A stretch of DNA of 47,141 bases from Burkholderiales bacterium (GTDB lineage: Bacteria > Pseudomonadota > Gammaproteobacteria > Burkholderiales > Burkholderiaceae_C). Both the position numbers and the translations under genes were made by a program. Under the pieces are notes generated by a model. That model ran no database searches and was not told the DNA's origin. It worked only from the letters and a program-made list of their open reading frames with translations. Of the stretch, positions 1-7,873 are shown one piece after another (position 1 is the first letter of the stretch; every line of letters starts with the position of its first letter). The DNA lies in assembly GCA_016195825.1 (NCBI GenBank), contig JACPYV010000127.1:1-47141 (forward strand), in the 5' to 3' direction.

Positions 1-957
1 CGAAGGGGTCGCGTCCAGGCGGGCCTTTTCGTCAAGAACCGATTGCGCGAAGGGTTGCAGTGCTTTCAGGGTCTCGATCAGCCGCCTCGGCCATTGTGCA
101 AGGGGGAGCGTCGGGATGGCTGCCTTGCTTGCGCCAGCGGCGTCCACCGCCTTTGCCATCGGCGCCTTGTAGGCCTCGAAGGCAGCGGTGATGCCACTGT
201 GGGTCTCGAAGTCGAAGTAGCGCAGCGCCTCGGTATAGATAACGTTCAGGCCGCTGTCGAGCGTGGTGGTCAGGAAGTCGACGGCGATACGCTCGATGGC
301 GAGCAATGCGTCTTGGATTCGAGCCTGCAATGCCGAGAGTGCATCCGACACAGCGTCGTCTGCAGCCAGCATCAGCGGCTTGAGACTGCGAGGTACCAGC
401 GGAGCGGTGAGGTCGTCGGTCCAGGCGGTGAGCTCATTGGGCTGCACGACGTAAACGTTCCACGGCACATTCGCCATGGGCGCCTCGAGGCGCTGTAGCA
501 GGCCCGGATGCCGCTGCAATTCAGCCAGCAGCGGTGGCCGCGCCACCAGTTCGCCCTGCACCACCGGTCGTGTCGGGTCATCCTGCTCGGCCAGCCGGGC
601 CATGGCCTTGAGCGTGGCCACGTCCAATTGGCGTACCAGCGCGTCGATGGCGGCAGCGTCGCTGAGCACGTACTCGAACTCCAGCAATTCCGACAGCTCT
701 TCGGGGGCGCGGAACGGGATCTCGAACGCCTCGTCGTCCGAAGTCCGCCAGAACACGGCCGGCTGCCAAGCCCACTGTTGCCACGGGTCGATCAGATGGG
801 GGACAGCGGGTACGGTCACCGATGTCTTCTTCGGGGCGGCCGCCGGCTCCGCCCGGGTTGACTTCGGGTTGCCGGGCGTCTCTGGCGGCGGCTCGAGCCA
901 TCGGTACTGCAACTCGGTAGCCCGAAACCTGGCCGGCGTTTGCGGATCGGCAGTCAT
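1..957 (-). CDS. Unrecognised protein, 3' end beyond window
   Basis: An open frame reads without a stop from an ATG at 957 to the left edge, giving at least 319 residues; the C-terminus lies outside the window. Its ATG overlaps the stop of the large gene to its right (ATGA, 954-957), so the two are translationally coupled. The protein is soluble-looking, without a signal peptide or membrane segment. It has a Pro/Ala-rich stretch at residues 20-50, then Trp-rich text (IDPWQQWAWQPAVFW, about residues 57-71), then a mostly helical, Leu/Ala-rich remainder. I recognise no family. It probably works with its neighbour, since both are large, orphan and coupled, but the partner function is unknown. 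Confidence 0.8.
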   Translation of the reverse strand, partial: MTADPQTPARFRATELQYRWLEPPPETPGNPKSTRAEPAAAPKKTSVTVPAVPHLIDPWQQWAWQPAVFWRTSDDEAFEIPFRAPEELSELLEFEYVLSDAAAIDALVRQLDVATLKAMARLAEQDDPTRPVVQGELVARPPLLAELQRHPGLLQRLEAPMANVPWNVYVVQPNELTAWTDDLTAPLVPRSLKPLMLAADDAVSDALSALQARIQDALLAIERIAVDFLTTTLDSGLNVIYTEALRYFDFETHSGITAAFEAYKAPMAKAVDAAGASKAAIPTLPLAQWPRRLIETLKALQPFAQSVLDEKARLDATPS

Positions 958-3900
958 GGCGTCTTCATGTCGATGGTTCTCGACATCACGGCCCCTGGCG
1001 ATGTGTCCAGCGCCAGGCGCAAATCGGGCCGCCTCTCCTCGAACTCCCCATAGTCATGGGCATCGAGCCGCAGTTGCCGACGGTCTGCTTCGCGCTGCTC
1101 CTGGTCAGCCAAGGCGGACAGCCGCTTGAGCTCGTAGGTACGCGCTGTCTCGATGAACTCCTCGCATCCGCTGCATGCCCCCAGGCGCGAGGAGATCGAG
1201 ACGCCCGGCGTCGGCAGCACGGTGGTGTCGGGCATCGCCGCCGTGCCGGCAAAGTCGGCGGCCAGTCGATCGCCCAGCTCCTTCACGAAGTTGCGCAGCG
1301 ACTCAGACCCGGCGAGCGGCGTGAGCGGCACCACCAGGTAGGTACCGCTCATGGCGACGACGCGAGGCTCGAAAAGTCCGACTTTGAGCCGCCCCTGGCT
1401 GGCATTCACGATCTGCAGCGCCTGCTCGCTTGGCGGCAGGGCCTGGAACAGCACGTAGTTGTAGAACTCCCTGTGATCTTTCAGATGGTCCTGCAGCACT
1501 TTCATGCGTTCGTAGGCCCGGGCCAGGTCCTCGAGCGGGAACGCGGTAGACAGCTTGTCGTCGGTGCTGGCCTCGCCCTGCGACGCCAGCAACTCGGACT
1601 TTACGGTCTCCTGGTCCTTCATCGCGTCGCCCTGGGCCTTCTTGGCCTCCCAAGCCGTGTAGGCCTTCTGCAGGCGATCGGCCAAGCCTGCGATCCCACC
1701 GTCGTTCGCGGTGTAAAGGCCTTCCTCGCGAGACCGGCCCGTCCACCAGGCCCAGTCGACATCGGACTTCATGTACTTGCGCTCACCTCCCGGGTTCTCT
1801 TCCTTCAGCTTGCTCGCGAGGCCCGCCGTTTCCTTGTCGGCGTCGGTCATCTGGTTCAGGGTGCCGAGATTGGTGGGCGAGTCCGGTCGTGGCAGGACGG
1901 ACAGCAGCCTCTGCGCAACTTCAGTCATATCCGGCGCGGCAGCCGCGCCGGAGGTGAGTCCGGTAAGCACCGAGAGCAGGGAAGGGAACTTGGCAGCCAC
2001 GAAATTCACGAACAGCCAGTACTGCCCCCTGCGACGAGCCTCCTCCGTCACCGCCTGGTGATTTGCGATCGAAGCAAGCGCGGTGTCGATATTGGCGTCC
2101 TGCACGATGGTCTTTGCAGCCGCCAACATCTGGGATGTCACGCGCTCCAGCTCAGCCTTCTGCGGTGCTGCCGGATCAGGCGCATTGCTTGCCGGCGGCT
2201 TGTCACGCTGGCTGTGCACGTCGTCGACCTTCGCGGACTCGTGCTTCTGCGTGGCAACCAGCCGTACGGCCTCGTCGTAGGCGGCCACCAGCCGACAGGC
2301 CGCGAACCCATCACTGAGTGCGGTATCGAGCAAGCCGTTGAAGAGGGCGGTTTCGTTGCGCCGGATGAGTTCTGACGTGAACTCGGGCCATTGCATCGGA
2401 TTGGGCAGCAGCACGACGAGGCGCAGGCGGTCGCGCTGGAACTCGAGCTTGATCTCATAGTGGGCCAGCGTCTCGAAGAAGTCGAGGGTCAGCGTGTGGC
2501 ACTGGTTGGGGTTGCGGATCATGCGCGTCACGCGTTCCTCGCGGCCACTTTCGATGCTCTGGGTCACGCGCGTGACGCGGCGAGAGCTCACACGGCTCGA
2601 GGCCTTGATGGTCGACTCACGCACACTCTGGGTGCTGTTGCGCGCGGTCTGTTGAATGCTGGTGGAGTCGTTGACGCTGCCGTCGGCGTGGACCGTGATC
2701 GAGGCCACGCCCGGGCTGTACGACGCATCGAGTGACCCATTGAGTTGCCAAGAAAAATCACGCTTGGCGAGCATCTCGCGAAACACGTCCTCGGTATCGC
2801 GCGTGGTCTGGCTGGTGTCGGTTTCCTGGCTGACGTTGGTCTCGCTGGACTGCTCGAGCGTGCGCGAGCGGCGTTCCCAGCTCATCACTTGCATCGTCAC
2901 CTCCTCCTGCGGGGCCAGTGCGATCGAGTTCAGCAGGTTGCCGCGACTGAAGCCCTTGAGCGTCCACGTTTGCTTCCAGGGCACGAAGACGGCCACCGGC
3001 AACCCGGTGCCGCTGGGCAAGCGGGGCTGAACGAGATCGGTCATCGACTTGCCCGGAGGTGTCGTTGTGCCGCCTCCAGTACCCCCCGTGCCCCCCGTGC
3101 CACCGCCAGTGCCGCCCATGCCGATCGGGGGCCAGCCCCGTGGGGGATGGATGTCGATGTCGACCCACCTCTTGATGGGAATCACCGGATCAACAAACAG
3201 TGGGGGTTCGGCGATTTTTTTGCCGTGATCAATGATCTCGTCCCAGTCCATGTTCACCGGCTTGATGGGAACCTTGCCGCCGTACGTCTGGAAGACCTGG
3301 GGAAGTTTGGCCGTGTAGTCCGTGAAATCACCCGAGGCTTCGTCGGTGACGAGGTCGATCGTGACGGTCGGTCGGTTGTCAATTGCTGCGTTGCCTGGCG
3401 CGCTATAGCCAACCTTGAACTGCGCGCTGCCCCCGTAGACCAGTTGCGCCACTGCGTCCGAGTCGCTCAGATCGATAGGCAGTGTCCCGCCCCCCTTGGC
3501 CAGCACGTGCGGTGAGGCGAAGAGCGATGGCAGGTCGAAGGCCTTGAACCGCATGTCGCTTGGGCCCTGCTCAGGCGGCGCAGGTAGCAGGGAGACCGGG
3601 CGTTTGATGCCGTCGGCGTCAACAGCGTGGGTGAGAACGGCCTTGCCATCCAGCAGGGAACGGATCGCGGCGTTGTTGAGTACGGGCTTGGCGCCCGGGC
3701 GACCGATGTCGATCAAGCCGCCCGCCAGCACCTTGGCCACATCGGATCTGGAAAGTGCGATGGGATGCGAGGCGAGCGCTATGTTGAGAGGCAGCCGAGG
3801 TCCGTCGCCGTTCACCGGCACGCCGAAGGCGTTGTAGCTCAGTCCCATGGACATGGAGTCGATGATTCCGTCGTCCATCGGTACGCGATACGCGGCGTCG

Positions 3901-4325
3901 CCCACCATCACGACCCCGCTCTCGAAGAAGGGCGATGGCTCGCCCTCGACAATGATCGACGTACTCGCGAGCTTTGCGCCCGGCCCCTGTTCCGCGAGGT
4001 CGAACAGGTGCACCTCAGGCTGAGTGGGCGGGTCCGAGAGCGCTGTTGCCGAACTGCTCGGCGTCAGGATGCCAGTTGACGCTGCGCTGCCAAGCAGCTC
4101 CTGGCTCACCCCGGACGCAAGTGAATTTGCCAGGCGGGATCCCGCGGCGAGTTGCGAAGTTGGCTGCATGACGATGCGAGCCAGTACGGGAATGTCGGGA
4201 TTGGCCTCGCTCTTCGTCTCATCGAACAGCTCAATGAACTGCCCGAAGTCGAACTCGCGGGTCACGCCAAGCAGCGGGACCTGTTCGTCGCATTGGCCCA
4301 AGTCTGAAGGCAGGGACTCGGTCAT
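954..4325 (-). CDS. Large multidomain protein of unknown function (1123 aa)
   Basis: This is a single uninterrupted frame of 1123 residues with no signal peptide or transmembrane segment. The N-terminal part (about 1-400) is beta-rich. A Gly/Thr linker of repeated GGT units at about 408-427 separates it from a central module. That module begins with a Trp-rich stretch (FVPWKQTWTLKGFSRG) followed by LAPQEEVTMQVMSWERRSR and then a long Ser/Thr/Arg-rich, probably coiled-coil segment. It ends at RNPNQCHTLTLDFFE near residue 610. The C-terminal third is helical, with a CSGC pair near residue 1060 and a charged helix after it. The central module resembles, from memory only, large orphan proteins of other bacteria; I cannot name the family. 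The first ATG is used. The gene is coupled to the downstream gene by ATGA. Confidence 0.85.
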   Translation of the reverse strand: MTESLPSDLGQCDEQVPLLGVTREFDFGQFIELFDETKSEANPDIPVLARIVMQPTSQLAAGSRLANSLASGVSQELLGSAASTGILTPSSSATALSDPPTQPEVHLFDLAEQGPGAKLASTSIIVEGEPSPFFESGVVMVGDAAYRVPMDDGIIDSMSMGLSYNAFGVPVNGDGPRLPLNIALASHPIALSRSDVAKVLAGGLIDIGRPGAKPVLNNAAIRSLLDGKAVLTHAVDADGIKRPVSLLPAPPEQGPSDMRFKAFDLPSLFASPHVLAKGGGTLPIDLSDSDAVAQLVYGGSAQFKVGYSAPGNAAIDNRPTVTIDLVTDEASGDFTDYTAKLPQVFQTYGGKVPIKPVNMDWDEIIDHGKKIAEPPLFVDPVIPIKRWVDIDIHPPRGWPPIGMGGTGGGTGGTGGTGGGTTTPPGKSMTDLVQPRLPSGTGLPVAVFVPWKQTWTLKGFSRGNLLNSIALAPQEEVTMQVMSWERRSRTLEQSSETNVSQETDTSQTTRDTEDVFREMLAKRDFSWQLNGSLDASYSPGVASITVHADGSVNDSTSIQQTARNSTQSVRESTIKASSRVSSRRVTRVTQSIESGREERVTRMIRNPNQCHTLTLDFFETLAHYEIKLEFQRDRLRLVVLLPNPMQWPEFTSELIRRNETALFNGLLDTALSDGFAACRLVAAYDEAVRLVATQKHESAKVDDVHSQRDKPPASNAPDPAAPQKAELERVTSQMLAAAKTIVQDANIDTALASIANHQAVTEEARRRGQYWLFVNFVAAKFPSLLSVLTGLTSGAAAAPDMTEVAQRLLSVLPRPDSPTNLGTLNQMTDADKETAGLASKLKEENPGGERKYMKSDVDWAWWTGRSREEGLYTANDGGIAGLADRLQKAYTAWEAKKAQGDAMKDQETVKSELLASQGEASTDDKLSTAFPLEDLARAYERMKVLQDHLKDHREFYNYVLFQALPPSEQALQIVNASQGRLKVGLFEPRVVAMSGTYLVVPLTPLAGSESLRNFVKELGDRLAADFAGTAAMPDTTVLPTPGVSISSRLGACSGCEEFIETARTYELKRLSALADQEQREADRRQLRLDAHDYGEFEERRPDLRLALDTSPGAVMSRTIDMKTP

Positions 4326-4426
4326 CTGGTTCTCCCGTGATGTGAGATCCCACAGTAGCCGGCTGTCCCCGTGAGTGCCTCATCAAGTCTCATGAGCGTC
4401 ACGCGCAGAAAATTGCTTGCGATCTC

Positions 4427-4768
4427 TTGGGGAACGGTAGGTGTGGCGGCTCGCAATCCAAAGCCCTCGGGCTCGCAATCAGCGAGAATTTGGATTCAGA
4501 TTGGGCGCGACTGCAGGTTCACAGCCACAAGGCCGTTCCGTACCTTGTAGCGGTTGAGCCGTGGGGCGCGGACTACACGCTGCTTCCCGGCGAGTCGCTG
4601 CAGGTAGTCGCGTTCGGCGACGAGGTCGCGCCGTCGTTCGAACTCGTGGAGTGGAACAACTCCTGTCAGGTGTATTGCGACGACGCCTCGTCGTACGAAG
4701 TGCGGCAAAACGGCGCTGTCATTCACTGCGGCTACAACCGACGGCCCGATGTCCCGTCGAGCCCGTGA
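4427..4768 (+). CDS. Small hypothetical protein
   Basis: This reads 113 residues from a TTG; no upstream in-frame ATG or GTG exists, so the start is uncertain and the 5' end may be eroded (another TTG lies near 4490). The conserved-looking core is VPYLVAVEPWGADYTLLPG followed by an acidic beta-rich region and a C-terminal pair of cysteines around YCDD and IHCGYN. It looks like a compact all-beta domain. No signal peptide is visible. It sits alone between the divergent large orphan gene and the fructan locus. I do not know its function. Confidence 0.55.
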   Translation: MGNGRCGGSQSKALGLAISENLDSDWARLQVHSHKAVPYLVAVEPWGADYTLLPGESLQVVAFGDEVAPSFELVEWNNSCQVYCDDASSYEVRQNGAVIHCGYNRRPDVPSSP

Positions 4769-5196
4769 CCGCTTTCCGGCGACGAGCCTGAGGAAGCGAA
4801 TGTCGCTGATGGGTGGGTGCCGCCGTTCGGGGTTGGCGTTCGTTCATCAGGCAGCAATGCCGCCCAAAGCGGAAATCCGCCTGACAACAGCAACAGGCTG
4901 CCTGCTGCCACTGAGTTTTGGCCGCCCAACGACGGCTGCCGCCAGCAGTAGCTGTCACTTGACGATCCGGGGGGTGAATGACCGCTGAACCTCCCGGACC
5001 TGCCCTTCTGAGGAGACCGAGCTTGGGACGGGAGGGCCCAACGCTGCGCGCGGTCAGCGACGGGTCTCGCCAGCTTCATAGGGCAGGTATCGCCCCCATG
5101 GGTGCGTTGCTGAACCGCCGGCCACAGCCTGACCAGCCGACTCAGCTTAGTCAGAGCATCTTGGGGGAAATACTGACGACGCGTCACGCGAACGCA
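4769..5196. other. Non-coding stretch upstream of the fructan locus
   Basis: No convincing gene is visible on either strand; the open frames have no recognisable protein text. The sequence carries short inverted segments (for example around 4862-4884 and 4925-4945) but none with a T-run. The functional part of this intergenic region is the operator cluster that begins at 5197. Confidence 0.5.
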
Positions 5197-5214
5197 ACTA
5201 CCATCGATAGACAT
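5197..5214. promoter_or_regulatory. Predicted LacI-type operator, site 1
   Basis: The sequence actaccatcgatagacat matches the palindrome repeated at six places in the fructan locus; the right half is perfect and the left half diverged. The centre is ATCGAT with the central CpG typical of LacI-family operators. It lies 239 bases before the chosen start of the first GH32 gene. Confidence 0.6.
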
Positions 5215-5247
5215 TTTGAGCCCGCGAGGGCTCTTCAGTTGCAGAAA

Positions 5248-5265
5248 ATGGCTATCGATGGTCAA
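5248..5265. promoter_or_regulatory. Predicted LacI-type operator, site 2
   Basis: The sequence atggctatcgatggtcaa shares the ATCGAT core and the flanking pattern of the other five sites. Its centre is 51 bases from site 1, a spacing that would place both on nearly the same face of the helix. Confidence 0.65.
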
Positions 5266-5381
5266 GAATTCTCCAGGCTGTAGTGAGGTTGGTTGCCGGA
5301 CGGCTCGCCAGCGGCTCTTCGGGCTGTGCTGCAGCCATGCTGGTCACTTCTTTGTCAACGCTCGGTCTCCGTTCTTCAAAA

Positions 5382-5399
5382 ATGTCTATCGATTGCCAT
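5382..5399. promoter_or_regulatory. Predicted LacI-type operator, site 3
   Basis: The sequence atgtctatcgattgccat is a near-perfect palindrome 37 bases before the GH32 start at 5437. It is the promoter-proximal site of three and the most likely to block transcription directly. It is 134 bases centre to centre from site 2, so looping between sites is possible. Confidence 0.7.
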
Positions 5400-5436
5400 T
5401 TGGTCTGATTGCTACCTCGTATGCAAGGGCCATTTC

Positions 5437-7752
5437 ATGAGCACATTTGGCGCTGTCTGGAGATCGGCCGCTCAAGAGGGCGGTAGTGGTTCGTCGTTGC
5501 CTCTATCGATGAGCCGCGCACCGCGTGCGCTCCTGGCGGCGTTGGCTGCCCTTGTCGCTACCTGGGCGACGGCGGCCTCGCTGCCCGTTCCTGTTGTTCA
5601 TGCGGACTTCGATGCGATCTCGACAGGCGGGCGGTCGGGCGGGCTGCAGATCAGCACGCAATTTCCGGCGCCGGACGTCGTGCCGGGAGTCCTCGGCAAC
5701 GCGTGGCGCACAGACGGCTTCTCCAGCTATGCCGAGGCCAACGTGGTCTTGGAGCCGCGCAAGGGCTTGACCATCTCTTTCTGGGTCGCGCTGGAGAGCT
5801 ATCCGTCTGACCTCGAAGTGCCGGTGAAGGATCTGGTTCCTTCGTCCTTCGTGCAGCAGGTCGCCGGTGACAAGGGCTTCGACCTGTACATCGACACATA
5901 CGGCCGATGGGGCTTCAAGGTGGCCACGTCAGCCGGACCGTTATTGGCCAACGCCAACGCAAAGTTTCCATTGGGACGCTGGGTCCATGTGGTTGCCACC
6001 GTCGATCCGGCCGCTGGTGCGGTTTCTTTGCTCCAGGACGAGAAGGTCGTCGGTGCCGCGCGCGGCGAGCCAGGCATGTCCTTGCGTCTGGCACAAGCGC
6101 CGTTGCGGCTGGCGACGGCGCCCACTGACACCAAGATCCTCGACTTCACGATCAATCGCCTCAACGGCGCTTTCGATCTGGTGGCTGTTTACCCGGAAGC
6201 GCTCAGCGAAGAGCAGCGTGCGCTGCTGCCCAGGCCCTCGAAGATCCCTGACGCCACCGCGTCCCTGGCCGTTCCCGACAGCAGGTTCGCGACCGACATC
6301 CTGCGTCCGCGCGTCCACGCATTGCCCCCGGCAAACTGGACCAACGAGCCGCATGGCCTGATCCGCGTCGGGGACACGTGGCACTTGTTCTACCAGCGGA
6401 CCCCGAATGGGCCGTTCAAGACATTGATGCACTGGGGGCACATGTCGAGTCGCGACCTGCTGGTGTGGGACAACCACCAGGACGCGCTGGCCCCTGAACT
6501 GCAAAGCGATGATTTCGGCTTTGACATGAAGGGGATCTGGTCCGGGCATGTCATCGCTGATGGCGGAAAGGCCTTCGCGTTCTACACGAGCGTGAACCAT
6601 GGGGATCGTCTCGCCGCCAGCAACCCGGGTGTTGCGATGGCCGTCAGCGAGGACCCGCAGCTGAAGTCGTGGAAGAAGCTGGGGCCCGTTGTGAACTCGC
6701 GTGGAGCCAAGGACATCCGTGATCCGTTCCTTTGGAAGGAAGGAAACACCTGGCACATGATCATCGGCGCCGCACTCGAGGGCGGTGGCGGCCTCATGTA
6801 CTACGTCCTTGAGGCCGCAGAGAAGGGCGCGCGTTGGCAGCCCCGGCAGAAGTTCATGGAGCCCGCCTATCGCATGCTCGATATCGGCTCTGAGATCTGG
6901 GAGATGCCCGTATTCGAGCGCCTGTCTGATGAGGTCTCGATCTTGGTGGTGAACCCCATCGGTGGCAAGGTCAGCAAGTACGGTGAACCGAGCACGCGGG
7001 CGGTCTACTGGACCGGTACCTGGGCGGGCGGCACTTTTAAGCCGTTCTCTCGGACGCCACAGCCTCTGGACCTGGTTCCGGGCCATCTCGCACCCACAGT
7101 GGGCCGTGCGGCAGATGGCAGCCTCCGTGCGATCGGGATCGTCGATGAGCGTCGCACCCCGCAGGCCCAGCGGCGCGCCGGTTGGGCGCACACCTTCAGC
7201 CTTCCGCGCTCGTGGACGCTGATGAAGGACCAGCGGACGTTGAGCCAAGCGCCCGCGCCCGAACTGGCTGCGCTTCGCGCAGAACCGGCCATCGACCACT
7301 CGGCTGTCGCCATTGGTCTCCAGCCGCGGTTGCTACATGCAGGCCATCGAGCGTACGAGCTGCTGATCGAACTCGACGACGGGCAGCCGGCAGCCGGCCC
7401 GATCCAACTCGACGTTCTGGCATCACCCGACGGCCAGGAGTTCACGCGGCTGACCTTCGACCCTGCCAAGGGTGCCGTGGTCGTCGACAAATCGAAATCC
7501 ACCTTGTCCGTAGACAGCGAGGGGCCACAGGTCCTGCGCGGAAGTTATTCAGCCGAATCGTTCGGCGCCATGCAGAGGCTGCGAGTTTTCGTAGATGGTT
7601 CGACGGTCGAGGTGTTTATCAACGACGCGGCCGCTTACTCGGTGCGCAGCTACCCCTCGCTGCAGAGCAGCACAGAGATACGAATTAGTACCGACGTAGC
7701 TAAGGCATTGGGGGCAAAGGTGAGCCTCTGGCCACTGCGACTGCCCAGGTAG
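5437..7752 (+). CDS. GH32 fructan hydrolase with N-terminal LamG-like domain
   Basis: A glycoside hydrolase family 32 enzyme of 771 residues, predicted to cut beta-fructans (levan or inulin) or fructo-oligosaccharides outside the cytoplasm. The start at 5437 has AAGGG nine bases upstream; an alternative ATG at 5511 begins directly at the hydrophobic signal segment (residues 25-47, ending WATAA). A concanavalin/LamG-like domain covers about 55-258. The five-blade catalytic domain begins near 290. GH32 landmarks are WTNEPHG (about 301-307), IRDP (Asp429) and WEMP (Glu489, acid/base). The C-terminal beta-sandwich has the usual RVFVDGSTVEVFIND text. The nucleophile position carries Glu304 where GH32 enzymes normally have Asp in NDPNG, so activity or mechanism may differ. 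Three predicted operators precede it. It may be the first gene of the TonB receptor/lipoprotein unit. Confidence 0.9.
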   Translation: MSTFGAVWRSAAQEGGSGSSLPLSMSRAPRALLAALAALVATWATAASLPVPVVHADFDAISTGGRSGGLQISTQFPAPDVVPGVLGNAWRTDGFSSYAEANVVLEPRKGLTISFWVALESYPSDLEVPVKDLVPSSFVQQVAGDKGFDLYIDTYGRWGFKVATSAGPLLANANAKFPLGRWVHVVATVDPAAGAVSLLQDEKVVGAARGEPGMSLRLAQAPLRLATAPTDTKILDFTINRLNGAFDLVAVYPEALSEEQRALLPRPSKIPDATASLAVPDSRFATDILRPRVHALPPANWTNEPHGLIRVGDTWHLFYQRTPNGPFKTLMHWGHMSSRDLLVWDNHQDALAPELQSDDFGFDMKGIWSGHVIADGGKAFAFYTSVNHGDRLAASNPGVAMAVSEDPQLKSWKKLGPVVNSRGAKDIRDPFLWKEGNTWHMIIGAALEGGGGLMYYVLEAAEKGARWQPRQKFMEPAYRMLDIGSEIWEMPVFERLSDEVSILVVNPIGGKVSKYGEPSTRAVYWTGTWAGGTFKPFSRTPQPLDLVPGHLAPTVGRAADGSLRAIGIVDERRTPQAQRRAGWAHTFSLPRSWTLMKDQRTLSQAPAPELAALRAEPAIDHSAVAIGLQPRLLHAGHRAYELLIELDDGQPAAGPIQLDVLASPDGQEFTRLTFDPAKGAVVVDKSKSTLSVDSEGPQVLRGSYSAESFGAMQRLRVFVDGSTVEVFINDAAAYSVRSYPSLQSSTEIRISTDVAKALGAKVSLWPLRLPR

Positions 7753-7873
7753 CTGGTCCAAGCGCCCGTGCAGGTGGCGGGCATCAAAGATTGTTCAGTA
7801 GACGCGGCATTCGGAGCGACCTATAGGGGCCGCGAGTTCCGAACGTCAAACATTACAAAGTAGGAGACAGACA

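Noticed and set aside
5293..5436. Longer N-terminus for the first GH32 enzyme
   Set aside because: This segment contains the third operator and codes for Cys/Trp-rich text without family resemblance; the start at 5437 or 5511 gives a proper signal peptide.
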